Assembly (NCBI GenBank): GCA_963754955.1
Contig: CAVWHY010000012.1
Span: 496,001-560,000, forward strand
Origin: CAVQJU01 sp963754955
GTDB taxonomy: Bacteria; Acidobacteriota; Vicinamibacteria; Vicinamibacterales; CAVVIG01
Reading direction: 5' to 3'
DNA length: 64,000 nucleotides
Shown here: piece after piece, positions 52,990 through 60,822 of the stretch
Position numbering within the stretch: the first letter of the stretch is position 1
Layout: each line of letters starts with the position of its first letter
The notes under the pieces: model-generated
Told to the model about the DNA's origin: nothing
Database searches by the model: none
Seen by the model: the letters and a program-made list of their open reading frames with translations, nothing else
Program-made: the position numbers and the translations under genes

Positions 52990-53031
52990 TGTGGAAAAGC
53001 TGTGGATGAACGGTGAATTTCCTGTGGATGA
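52990..53031. other. Cluster of DnaA-box-like TGTGGA(A/T)(A/G)A motifs
   Basis: TGTGGAAAA (52990) matches the DnaA-box consensus TGTGNAWAA; TGTGGATGA at 53001 and 53023 and TGTGGATGC at 53091 are one or two mismatches away. The spacing is 11 and 22 bp. An AT-rich run (AAACATTTTTTC) follows at 53043. No dnaA, dnaN or gyrase gene is nearby, so this may be a DnaA titration or regulatory site rather than an origin. Confidence 0.35.
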
Positions 53032-53119
53032 ACTGTCGCGCCAAACATTTTTTCGGTGTCTGTGAGAGAGCGATCGGCGTCGCCGGAAAATGTGGATGCG
53101 CCTTCGCGGTTCGCTTCGC

Positions 53120-53147
53120 TTGACGCACTCCGCTACGCGCGTAGAAT
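53120..53147 (+). promoter_or_regulatory. Sigma-70 promoter for the gene at 53186
   Basis: -35 TTGACG (53120-53125), 16-bp spacer, -10 TAGAAT (53142-53147); transcription should start near 53154. The spacer holds the palindrome CTACGCGCGTAG, a possible operator. Confidence 0.6.
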
Positions 53148-53185
53148 TCAGTGCGCTCCCACAAAAACAATCAGCTGATTTCAAC

Positions 53186-53419
53186 GTGACCGCTGCCGTT
53201 CATCGATACGAAGAAACCATCGGGGGACGGGCATATCTCATCGAGGTCACAGCCGTTTCCCCCGATCGCTGGCGCGCCTATATCGTGAGAATTCCGGGCG
53301 TACCGACGGCGCTGATGCCGTTTTACGGCAGTACGCCCGCGGAAGCTGCTCACCAGTTGAGCGACTGGCTGACGCGAGCCTACGCCAGGGCGGCGGATCG
53401 CCAGAACCCGCCGGCGTAA
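53186..53419 (+). CDS. Small protein, 77 residues, unknown
   Basis: GTG 53186 is chosen because the promoter at 53120 places the transcript start after the earlier in-frame start at 53090. The sequence VHRYEETIGGRAYLIEVTAV, then WRAYIVRIPGVPTALMPFYG and STPAEAAHQLSDWLTRAYA has a beta-beta-beta-alpha layout like small HicB-type or DUF1488-like proteins. Function unknown. Confidence 0.6.
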   Translation: MTAAVHRYEETIGGRAYLIEVTAVSPDRWRAYIVRIPGVPTALMPFYGSTPAEAAHQLSDWLTRAYARAADRQNPPA

Positions 53420-53420
53420 T

Positions 53421-53475
53421 CAGTCAGCAGTCAGCAGTCGGCAGTCACCAGTCGGCAGTCGCAGTCGGCAGTCGC
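53421..53475. repeat. Tandem/dispersed short repeat of CAGTCRG units
   Basis: About eight imperfect copies of a 7-base unit (CAGTCAG or CAGTCGG, with CAGTCAC variants) run from just after the stop at 53419. It is a simple low-complexity array, either slippage-prone or part of a dispersed repeat family. Confidence 0.8.
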
Positions 53476-53570
53476 GCGAAGCGTTCCGGCGAGGCCGGCG
53501 CAGCTTGCACCAAACATTGTGCGAGCGGAGGCGGGCCGGCAGAGTCACGTTCGCTATAAAATATTCCGGC

Positions 53571-54563
53571 ATGCGACGGGCTGATCAATTCGTCGTCATC
53601 ATCGCGCTTGCGGCGCTCGCGTCGGTTACTGCCGCCGCCGACGCGCCTGACTTCGAGAAAGGACGACGCCAGCAGGCGAAGACCGACGAGACGTGGCGCG
53701 CGGCGAGCGACGGCCGTATGCGGATGGAGAAAATCTCCTACCGCAGCCGTGCCGGAGACATCGACATCCCCGCGTTCGTCTTCCAGCCGTTGAGCGACGC
53801 GGTGCGCGGCAGCCGGCCTGCGCTCGTCTGGGTGCACGAGGACGTCCGCGGGCATCTGTACGAGCACTACATTCCGTATATCCGCGAAGCCACGGCGCGG
53901 GGCTACGTGGTGATCGCGCCGGAGTACCGCGGCAGCATCGGGTACGGCGAGGCGTTTTACGACGCGATCGACTACGGCGGGCGCGAAGTGGACGATGTGG
54001 TGACGGCGGCGGAGGTGCTGCGGTCGAGGTACCGGCAGGTCGATCCCGGCCGGATCGGCATCATCGGGTGGAGCCACGGCGGCCTGATCACGCTGCTGTC
54101 CATCTTCCGGAACCCCGGCGCCTTCGACGCAGCGGCGGCGATCGTACCGGTCACGAATCTCCTCGAGCGCCTCGACCGCAAGGGCGTCGAGAAGCAGCGC
54201 GCGCTCATCGACCCGGCGAATCGCTTTGGCGGATCGCCGGCCGAGCGTCCGCAGGTGTACCGGGACCGATCGCCGCTGTTTCACGTCGATCGCCTGCGGA
54301 TTCCGCTGCTCGTCCACGTTGCGCGCAACGACGAGGACGTGAACATCGAGGAAGACATGCCGCTCGTCGAGGCGCTGCGGGCCGAGAAGCCGCATCTGGC
54401 CGTGACGAAGGTGTACGACCATCCCGCGGGCGGCCACACGTTCGATCGGCGCATCAACATGCGGACGTGGGAGCCGGAGAACACCCCCGAGCAGCGGGAT
54501 TCCTGGACGCGCGTCTGGCGATTCCTGGAGCGGACGCTCGGGAACGCCATCGCCGCCAACTGA
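53571..54563 (+). CDS. Exported S9-type alpha/beta hydrolase (prolyl-oligopeptidase/dienelactone-hydrolase-like)
   Basis: 330 residues from ATG 53571 with a signal peptide (QFVVIIALAALASVTAAAD). The catalytic domain shows LVWVHEDVRGHLYEHYIPYI (oxyanion strand), VVIAPEYRGSIGYGE, nucleophile elbow IGIIGWSHGGLITLL, acid VHVARNDEDVNIEED and His HPAGGHTFDRR. This is a periplasmic or secreted esterase or peptidase of the S9 superfamily, lacking the beta-propeller of full-length oligopeptidases. TATAAA at 53555-53560 lies 10 bases before the ATG with no Shine-Dalgarno, pointing to a leaderless mRNA. Confidence 0.9.
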   Translation: MRRADQFVVIIALAALASVTAAADAPDFEKGRRQQAKTDETWRAASDGRMRMEKISYRSRAGDIDIPAFVFQPLSDAVRGSRPALVWVHEDVRGHLYEHYIPYIREATARGYVVIAPEYRGSIGYGEAFYDAIDYGGREVDDVVTAAEVLRSRYRQVDPGRIGIIGWSHGGLITLLSIFRNPGAFDAAAAIVPVTNLLERLDRKGVEKQRALIDPANRFGGSPAERPQVYRDRSPLFHVDRLRIPLLVHVARNDEDVNIEEDMPLVEALRAEKPHLAVTKVYDHPAGGHTFDRRINMRTWEPENTPEQRDSWTRVWRFLERTLGNAIAAN

Positions 54564-54642
54564 CGCGCTTCGGCTCCCGTCGGAGCCCGCTTCCGGTCCC
54601 CACGTGGGGACATGTTAGGATTAGTGGTTCCTCCCCAAACGT

Positions 54643-54718
54643 GGGCCAGTAGCGCAGTTGGGAGCGCGCATGAATGGCATTCATGAGGTCACCGGTTCGA
54701 TCCCGGTCTGGTCCACCA
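54643..54718 (+). tRNA. tRNA-Ala (anticodon GGC), CCA encoded
   Basis: It folds fully by eye. Acceptor stem GGGCCAG/CTGGTCC (one G-U), D stem GCGC/GCGC, anticodon stem CATGA/TCATG with loop ATGGCAT (anticodon GGC), variable loop AGGTC, T stem ACCGG/CCGGT with TTCGATC, discriminator A and CCA in the gene. 73 nt plus CCA. A perfect hairpin TCCCCACGTGGGGA lies about 30 bases upstream, after the hydrolase gene. Confidence 0.95.
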
Positions 54719-54948
54719 ACCTCCGCTCAGATCTCGCGGAGGTTGCCCGCCATAGCGCCAGAGGCGCGGCGGTGGGCCCCCGCGAGGAGCGAGCTACGGG
54801 TGGCAAGCCATCCTTCGCGCATGTTGGCCAATTCAATCCTCGCGTCGCGGACCTGTCGCAATTTCTTCACTTCAATTCCTTCTCGACTGGATTGCGCGCT
54901 TGATCTTGCCGCATCGATGCTGGCTGGACCCTTGCTCCGGCATCCTGC

Positions 54949-55203
54949 ATGTCCGACGACAAACGCATCGTCTACGTGCTCAAGACTGACGACAATCCTC
55001 CGGCCTACTACACCGGCCTTACATCGAATCTGCGAGAGAGGCTCAGTGCGCACAACGCTGGCCGATGTCCCCACACCGCCTCCAGACGTCCGTGGCACGT
55101 AGATATCATCGTGAAGTTCGCTGATGAAGCGCGTGCTGGGGCCTTCGAGCGCTACTTGAAGTCGGGCTCGGGCAATGCGTTTGCCAGACGTCACCTACGT
55201 TAG
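54949..55203 (+). CDS. GIY-YIG domain small nuclease-like protein
   Basis: 84 residues from ATG 54949. VYVLKTDDNPPAYYTGLTSNLRERL is the GIY-YIG motif (V-Y-V ... Y-T-G) with the downstream Arg, followed by HNAGRCPHTASRRPW and FERYLKSGSG. This resembles stand-alone UvrC-N/YhbQ-like GIY-YIG proteins (about 80-100 residues) involved in DNA processing. The 230 bases between it and the tRNA hold no recognisable gene. Confidence 0.88.
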   Translation: MSDDKRIVYVLKTDDNPPAYYTGLTSNLRERLSAHNAGRCPHTASRRPWHVDIIVKFADEARAGAFERYLKSGSGNAFARRHLR

Positions 55204-55335
55204 CCTTTCCCACCTGAAAGCGTTACATTGAGCGCGACTCTCGAACAATAGTTCGCCTGGGTGTTGACGCGGCGACATCCCGGCACGCTTCGCCTTGCGG
55301 TTTTTCGGCGGGTGCGTGATTGCCCGTCACGGCCC

Positions 55336-56356
55336 ATGGTTGGCATGCTCATTCCTCTCGCCACGGCGATTCTCCTGTCCTGATGGCCCAGTCGCCGTCG
55401 GCGAATCGGGACGTCGCCGAACAACTGGCGCGTTCGGGACAAACCTTCGAAGCGCTTGCCGCCTTCGGACCGGATCGTCGCCGAGACGCCGGCGACGTCG
55501 AGGTCCGGCTGTGGATTGCGCGGCTGCAACTCCGCATGGGACGGACGGAGGAAGCCGAGGCGGGATTCAGCGCGATGCTTCGCGAGCATCCCGCGGACGT
55601 CGACGCGAGCGTCGGCCTCGGATCGGCGCTGACGAGGAGAGACGCCTGGAGCGAGGCGCTCGCGGTCCTGCTCGAGGCGGCACCGCGCGGAGGCGAGAAC
55701 TCCGACCCGTTCGGCCGCTCGTCCGTGCGTACCGCCTCGGCGGGCACGACCGTCGTGCCCTCGGCTACTACAGGCGGGCGATCGCGCTCGCTCCGGGCGA
55801 TCCGGACCTGGTCGAGGGGTACGAAGCCGCGTTGCGCGCGTAACGGCTCGTCGATCGTGGTGGAAGGATTCGGCGAGGCCGGGGTGAGCGACGCGCGGGC
55901 CATCCCGGTGACCGCTTCGATCCGTGTCCTGCCGCGCCTGGAAGTCGAGGGCCTCGCGCACGGGCAGAAGCGAAACGGATCGTCGGACACGCTCGGCGGC
56001 GGCGGCGCCATCTGGCAAATCAATCGTTCCACCAACCTGGCCGTTCGCGGTGTGGGCGGCGTGGATAACACCTCGCTGCCGAACGGCGACGTGATGGCGG
56101 AGGTCAAGCACTACCGCGGGGCGTTCGAGATCGGCGGCGTCATTCGTCACCTGTCGTTCTTCGACGCCGCCATCACCGCCGCATCCCCGCTGCTGGCGTG
56201 GGATACAGGCGAGCGCTGGCGGCTCGCCACGCGCTACACGTTGCTCGCGGTCGTCGTTCCACGCCACCGGCGAGTCCTCCGGCGACAACTCCGTGTTGGC
56301 GCGCGAAACGTTTCGCGGCTGGCGCTGCGTAGACATGACCGTCGCATACGGGCAAC
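55336..56356 (+). pseudogene. YaiO-family outer-membrane beta-barrel protein, N-terminal part, cut by an inversion
   Basis: ATG 55336 opens a signal peptide (MVGMLIPLATAILLS). After a slip near 55,380 come TPR-like helices (AEQLARSGQTFEALAAF; RLQLRMGRTEEAEAGFSAML) and, after slips around 55,730 and 55,850, barrel strands (VVEGFGEAGVSDARAI; RLEVEGLAHGQKRN; YRGAFEIGGVIRHLSFFDA). The protein stops matching at MTVAYGQ (about 56,355). Its missing C-terminal strands lie on the opposite strand at 57582-57770. In other bacteria yaiO-like genes neighbour a glycosyltransferase, as here. Role: outer-membrane pore or export component, unproven. Confidence 0.8.
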
Positions 56357-56520
56357 TGCGACGTCGGTCGACAGGCGCCGCGCGCCGCGTGCCGCCGACG
56401 ATGTCGCGAAAGCGAAATCCCCGCGAGAGGGCCCAACACGAGCTGCGACACGTTCCAGAGGACGAAGTACGCCGTGATCAGGAGCAAAAAGGCAATGAGC
56501 GCTTCGCGGAACAAGGACAT
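56354..56520 (-). pseudogene. Glycosyltransferase, N-terminal membrane segment, separated by an inversion
   Basis: ATG 56520 starts MSLFREALIAFLLLITAYFV followed by LWNVSQLVLGPLAGISL and a basic stretch (RHRRRHAARGACRPTSQ). That is the usual first transmembrane segment of this family of membrane GT2 enzymes. It overlaps the HEAT gene's end (TGATG). After TSQ the frame loses homology. Joining it across the GTT/AAC point to 57768 on the other strand continues in frame as LAPLVWIVMPAYNEE. Confidence 0.75.
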
Positions 56521-57582
56521 CACCGGGTGAGTGCCGGTGAGCGTCTGCCTGCCACAGCATCTGTCGCGCGAGCAGGCCCCCGAGATCCTGCCGCATGGCG
56601 CGGGCCTGCAGCTGGAGTGAACCGGCAGCCCCCATGGACTGAAGCGTTCGCGCGGCCCGCACGGCGACCGCCCATCTGTCGTCGAGGTGTGGCGCAAGCC
56701 GCGCGGCGTCATCGCCCGGGCCTTGCCAGCCGCGCAGCGCGTAAGCCGCTATCGCCCCGACGCGTGGTTCGTCGCTCTCGAGTCCTTCAATGGCCACAGA
56801 TGCGGCCTCATCGTCGAGGCCGACGTACGCCAGCGTTTCGAAGGCCGTTGCGCGGACGTCGACGCGAGCGTCGCGGATCCACCTGCACAGGACGGGCCGT
56901 GACCGGGCCGTGCCGCAGATCGCGAGAGCGAGGATATAGTCGCAGGCGGTTTTCCGTATCGACTTCGGACCAGTCGAGCAGGAACGGCTCGCACTCGCTT
57001 CCAAAGGCCTTGAGCCGGCGGCCGCGGTGCAGGGAAGTGTCGTGCAGCCGTACGACGACGGCCTGGAGCGCTGCCGGATCGCGCTCGTCGGTCTGCGCAT
57101 CGAGTGCGGCGGGTTGAACGTCGGCGTGGGCATCGTCGAGCGCGGCGATGATCTGAGGCGTGTGGTCTCTGGCCTGGACGAGGCCGAGCGCACGCAGCGC
57201 GAGCGCGCGGCGCCACCAGAAACCAGCTCCGCAGGTAGCGATCGGCGAGCGTGAACACTGACAACTCCTGTGCGATCTCGCGCGTCCTGGCAATTCGTTC
57301 CGGGTCGCGATCCTCGATGAGCGGCTCGATCATCAGCCACGCGAGAACGAGCCGAGGTCTTGCGGGACTGGCCAGCAACTGGCCGCGGGCCGCGTCGTCC
57401 TCCGCGAGCGCACGCTGCACGAGCGGCCGATATCGCTGCGTGACGCGCCGATTCAGCGCCCGCTGTAAGCCGTACGCCGTTCGCTCGACGATGACGGCGG
57501 CGGCCATCGTGAGCGCTGTGGCGCCCGCCGCCCAGACCATGAGGGGCGCCAGGCCTGCGAATGCGGTCAGGAACGCGTTCAT
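56520..57582 (-). CDS. Membrane-anchored HEAT-repeat protein, frameshifted, inside the inverted segment
   Basis: About 353 residues. The N-terminal membrane segment is LAPLMVWAAGATALTMAAAVIV, then a linker helix (LQRALNRRVTQRYRPLVQRA). After slips (about 57,240, 57,130 and 56,960) come helical repeats: RALALRALGLVQARDHTPQI, VDVRATAFETLAYVGLDDEA and DRWAVAVRAARTLQSMGAAG, the alternating pattern of HEAT/PBS-lyase repeats. It probably scaffolds the neighbouring glycosyltransferase at the inner membrane (inference). Both ends overlap partner genes by TGATG: the yaiO stop at its start and the GT start at its stop. Confidence 0.75.
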
Positions 57583-57770
57583 CAGAACCCCTGCACGAAC
57601 ACCATGGTCAGACGGTCGAGTCGTGAATCGTTCGACCGCCATTGGCGCTCCCATGTGGTAGCCACTCTTGTGAGCGACGGCAGACGGAACTGCACAGTGG
57701 CGGCGATGGTGTGCGCCCCCAGGTTCCCAATCCGATCCGCTGTGACATCTTCGAGGCTTTCGATGCCGTT
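57582..57770 (-). pseudogene. YaiO-family protein, C-terminal barrel strands, separated by an inversion
   Basis: NGIESLEDVTADRIGNLGAH, then VQFRLPSLTRVATTWERQWR and LDRLTMVFVQGF ending in Phe, the outer-membrane C-terminal signature. This is the missing end of the gene fragment at 55336-56356. Its TGA overlaps the HEAT ATG. No start codon of its own is needed if the inversion is undone. Confidence 0.8.
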
Positions 57771-58990
57771 AGCGCCGCTCGTCTGGATCGTCATGCCCGC
57801 CTACAACGAAGAACTGACGATCGTCGAGAGCCTCCGTGCCCTGCGGGCGCTCGATTACTCGCCGCGGGAAGTCGTGGTCGTCACCGACGGCTCGACCGAT
57901 GGCACGCTCGCGCTCCTGCAGAAGACTTTTGAACTGGTGCCTGCCCCGCTGGCGTTCGTTCAGCCGCTGCAATCAGAGCCGGTACGCGGCATTTACCGCT
58001 CCGTGAGCGAGCCCGATCTCGTGGTTGTCGACAAGAAGAACGGCCGATGCAAGGCCGACGCGTGCAACGCCGGCATCAACGCCGCATCCGGCGTCCTGGT
58101 ATTGATCATCGATGCCGACACCATGCTCGCGGCTGATGCGCTGAGCCGCGCCGTGCTGCCGTTCCTCGAAGATCCCGTGACGGTGGCGGTCGGCGGCAAC
58201 GTCGCGATTGCCAACGGCTGCCACGTCGAGCACGGCCGCATTCTCGACGTGGCGCTGCCGCGCAGCTGGTTCGCGCGGTTTCAGATCGTCGAGTACATGC
58301 GAGCGTTCCTCCTGTTCAGGCTCGCGTGCGCCTCGCAGAACGCCGTCGTCATCATCTCGGGCGCGTTTGGCCTGTTCCGCAGGGATGCGGTGATCGCCGT
58401 GGGCGGTTACGATCGGACCGCGATCGGCGAGGACATGGATCCCACGATCCGCCTCCAACGCTACTTCCGCGCACGCCGTGAGCCGGTGCGGATCGCGTTC
58501 GATCCCAACCCCCTTGCCTGGACGCAGGCACCGGAAGACTGGGCGTCGCTGAGGTCGCAGCGTTACCGCTGGCGGCGGGGATTGCTCCAGACGCTCTGGG
58601 ATATCGCCGCATGATCGGCAATCCGCGCTTCGACACCGTCGGACTCGGAACGCTGCCCTATGTCGCGTTCTTCGAGGGGATGGGGCCATTGATCGAGGGC
58701 AGCGGCTATGTCGTCACGGTAGGTGCCGCCGCGCTCGGGTTCCTGAACTGGCAGTACTGCGGCACGATGATCGCCGTCTCCGTGTTGTTTGGCGCGGCGG
58801 TCACGCTGCTGGCCGTCCTGCTGAACGACGTCACCTCGCGACAGTACGTCCAGGGCCGCGATCTGGCACTCCTGGTGGGGCCGTCGCCGTTCTCGAAAGC
58901 TTCGGCTATCGCCAGCTGAACGCGCTGTGGGGATGCGTCGGGACCGTCCAGGCACTGACCGGGAAGGGCGGATGGGGCTCGATGAAACGC
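57763..58990 (+). CDS. Membrane GT2-family glycosyltransferase, catalytic part, frameshifted, N-terminus inverted away
   Basis: ATG 57763 (MPLAPLVWIVMPAYNEELTI) could serve as a new start. The GT2 core shows PAYNEE, VVVVTDGSTDGTL, KADACNAGINAASG, LVLIIDADTML (DxD), ISGAFGLFRRDAVIAVGGY, TAIGEDMDPTIRL (ED) and the QRYRWRRG motif (Q-x-x-R-W) of processive beta-glycosyltransferases. After slips near 58,605 and 58,880 the C-terminal membrane part follows (TLPYVAFFEGMGPLIEGSGY; LNALWGCVGTVQALTGKGGW). The exact stop is unclear; 58,990-59,048 is likely. It synthesises an extracellular polysaccharide or modifies a glycan; substrate unknown. Confidence 0.88.
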
Positions 58991-59038
58991 CAGGCGTTCC
59001 GCCCGCGAAGGCGGTCGTGGCCTGACTGTGCAGATCGC

Positions 59039-60415
59039 TCAGCGGTAGCCGAACACTGGCGGGAACAGAACGACGACCATCGCCGCCCACGCGGAGTACA
59101 CAGGCAGATAGGCGATCTGCCATCGCTCCAGGACGGCGAACGAATCCCGGCGGCGCAGGAAGCACACGTAAAGCCACGCCGACCACGCCAGGTTGACGAG
59201 CAGAATGAGATTCTCGCCAAGGGCCGCCACGCGGTTCGGTGTAAAGCCAAACTCGGAGATGCGCGCGGCGATCGCCGCCAGCGCCACGCCGTCGACCGCA
59301 AGCGCGCTGACCACGAGGAGCAGTTGCAGGCGATCGAAGAAGTCCGGCGGTGACTGCGGATCGCGCGCGGAGGCAGCGTAGAGCACCAGCCCGACGACGA
59401 CCACCAGCAGCAGATCGAAGCCGATCAGAACTTCTCGCTTGACGTTGACGGGGCTGCCCGTCCACGCCATCGTGGCCAGGAACGCGAGAAGCAGAATCGT
59501 GAACAGCGGGGTGAACAGCCTGGTGAGCACCGGCGCCATGTTCTCGATGACGCTTTGCTTCGCCTCCACGAGCCATGACCCGATGATGACGGCCCCCGCC
59601 GCGCCGCAGGGAACGACCCACTCTCCTATCAACCAGCCGGCGTTCATTCCGATCGATCCGAACAGCATCAGCGTAAAGCCGATCAGCACGCCTCCGCCAA
59701 GCGCGATGAGCACGTAGTAGATCGCCAGCTCGCCCGAGAACCGCACGAAGTCCATGCGTCCGTCGTCTGCGAACCAGCGGCTTCGGACATACGCGACGCC
59801 GACCGCCAGCCACAGGGCGATTGGCAGGTGCAGGGCGGTCAGCTTGCCGGTGTCGCTGCCGGCCCCGAAGGCGTAGACGTTGGCGAAGGCGGCGCCGGCG
59901 GCGAAGGGCAGCGCGAGCCAGAGTGCGCTCGCAACGCCGCACTTGCGCTTCCAGATGAAGTACACGGCGAGCAGCGGGAAAACGAACAGGCTGGCGTTCC
60001 GGAAGTAGAAGGGCGGCACTTCTTCATCGGCGCTGAGCGGAAACCCGAACAAAGAGGGGATCTTGGTGGCCAGTGCCGCAGCGACGGCAAGCCCCAGGAC
60101 GACGAACGGCTCGGTATATGTGGCGCTCGGGGAGTCGTCGGGAACGTCGGAGGCCATGACCAGCTGCTTCCACAACCGCTCGGAGTGCGCGCGCGCGAAC
60201 TCGCGTGACAGCGCATCGAGGCTGCCCATGCGCTTCACCGCGACCAGAAATGCTTCGTCGTTTGCCAGGCCGGCCTCGGTGAGCGCCGTCAGCTGGTCGC
60301 GCAAATGTCCCTCGAGCTCCTCGACGTCGGGACCGTGAAGAGCCGGCCGGCGGCGCACGTACGCGCGCCACTGCGCGATCTGATCTTCGAGCGGGCGATC
60401 GACGAAGGTCGTCAT
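59039..60415 (-). CDS. Polytopic membrane protein with N-terminal 'permease prefix'-like helical domain
   Basis: 458 residues from ATG 60415, overlapping the PadR stop (ATGA). The cytoplasmic N-terminus (LEDQIAQWRAYVRRRPALHG, then VEELEGHLRDQLTALTEAGL) matches the short helical prefix found before membrane domains in Acidobacterial permeases and in proteins paired with PadR regulators. Then come about 10-11 membrane spans, e.g. PFVVLGLAVAAALATKIPSL and LIALGGGVLIGFTLMLFGSI. No transporter family is recognised; the PadR pairing suggests a regulated envelope function. Confidence 0.85.
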   Translation of the reverse strand: MTTFVDRPLEDQIAQWRAYVRRRPALHGPDVEELEGHLRDQLTALTEAGLANDEAFLVAVKRMGSLDALSREFARAHSERLWKQLVMASDVPDDSPSATYTEPFVVLGLAVAAALATKIPSLFGFPLSADEEVPPFYFRNASLFVFPLLAVYFIWKRKCGVASALWLALPFAAGAAFANVYAFGAGSDTGKLTALHLPIALWLAVGVAYVRSRWFADDGRMDFVRFSGELAIYYVLIALGGGVLIGFTLMLFGSIGMNAGWLIGEWVVPCGAAGAVIIGSWLVEAKQSVIENMAPVLTRLFTPLFTILLLAFLATMAWTGSPVNVKREVLIGFDLLLVVVVGLVLYAASARDPQSPPDFFDRLQLLLVVSALAVDGVALAAIAARISEFGFTPNRVAALGENLILLVNLAWSAWLYVCFLRRRDSFAVLERWQIAYLPVYSAWAAMVVVLFPPVFGYR

Positions 60416-60750
60416 GCCGTGCACGCCTTCATCCAGATACCCCGCAGGGTGACGTCCACGACCTGCCACTGCTGTCGCTGTGCCGCGAGCTGCGCCCGGC
60501 CCTCTTTCGTGATCCGGTAGTACTTACGTCGGCGCCCGGTCTCCGACGCCGACCACTTCGCCGCCACGTGACCCTGCCGCTCGAGGCGGTGCAGCACGGG
60601 ATAGAGCATGCCGTCGGTCCACCGCAGGTGGCCGCCCGACAGCTCGGCCACTCGCTTGATGATGGCGTAGCCGTAACTGTCGCCGTCGGCGAGGATCGCG
60701 AGCACGAGCGGCGTCGCCGAGGCGGCGACGAGATCCTTGGTCATTTCCAT
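60412..60750 (-). CDS. PadR-family transcriptional regulator
   Basis: 112 residues from ATG 60750 (or 110 from ATG 60744). Winged helix: ATPLVLAILADGDSYGYAII, RVAELSGGHLRWTDGMLYPV (recognition region), LHRLERQGHVAAKW and RRRKYYRITKEGRAQL (wing and dimer helix). It likely represses its own operon with the downstream membrane protein. The promoter has an inverted repeat across the -10 (see the next feature). PadR partners of this type are common in Acidobacteria. Confidence 0.95.
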   Translation of the reverse strand: MEMTKDLVAASATPLVLAILADGDSYGYAIIKRVAELSGGHLRWTDGMLYPVLHRLERQGHVAAKWSASETGRRRKYYRITKEGRAQLAAQRQQWQVVDVTLRGIWMKACTA

Positions 60751-60753
60751 ACT

Positions 60754-60789
60754 TAGAACGCTTATACATTGCGGTTCTATGTATGTCAA
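60754..60789 (-). promoter_or_regulatory. Sigma-70 promoter with PadR-operator-like inverted repeat
   Basis: Minus strand: -35 TTGACA (60789-60784, perfect), 17-bp spacer, -10 TATAAG (60766-60761). TAGAAC (60754-60759) and GTTCTA (60774-60779) form an inverted repeat flanking the -10, ideal for repression. Transcription would begin near 60754, only about 4-10 bases before the ATG. Confidence 0.7.
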
Positions 60790-60822
60790 CAGCGACCCTG
60801 TGCTCTCCGGTGGCGCGTCCTT

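Noticed and set aside
52990..53099. Chromosomal origin oriC
   Set aside because: Only one full DnaA box and no dnaA, dnaN, gyrase or parAB genes around it.
54727..55194. Minus-strand ORF next to the tRNA
   Set aside because: Overlaps the GIY-YIG gene antisense and covers the tRNA-proximal spacer; no start signal or family.
55200..56336. 378-codon minus-strand ORF opposite the yaiO fragment
   Set aside because: No motif; the plus strand carries recognisable TPR and barrel strands.
56354..57770. Site-specific invertase target with clear inverted repeats
   Set aside because: Only a 3-bp AAC/GTT identity is visible at the borders and no recombinase gene lies in the window, so a recombinase mechanism is not claimed.
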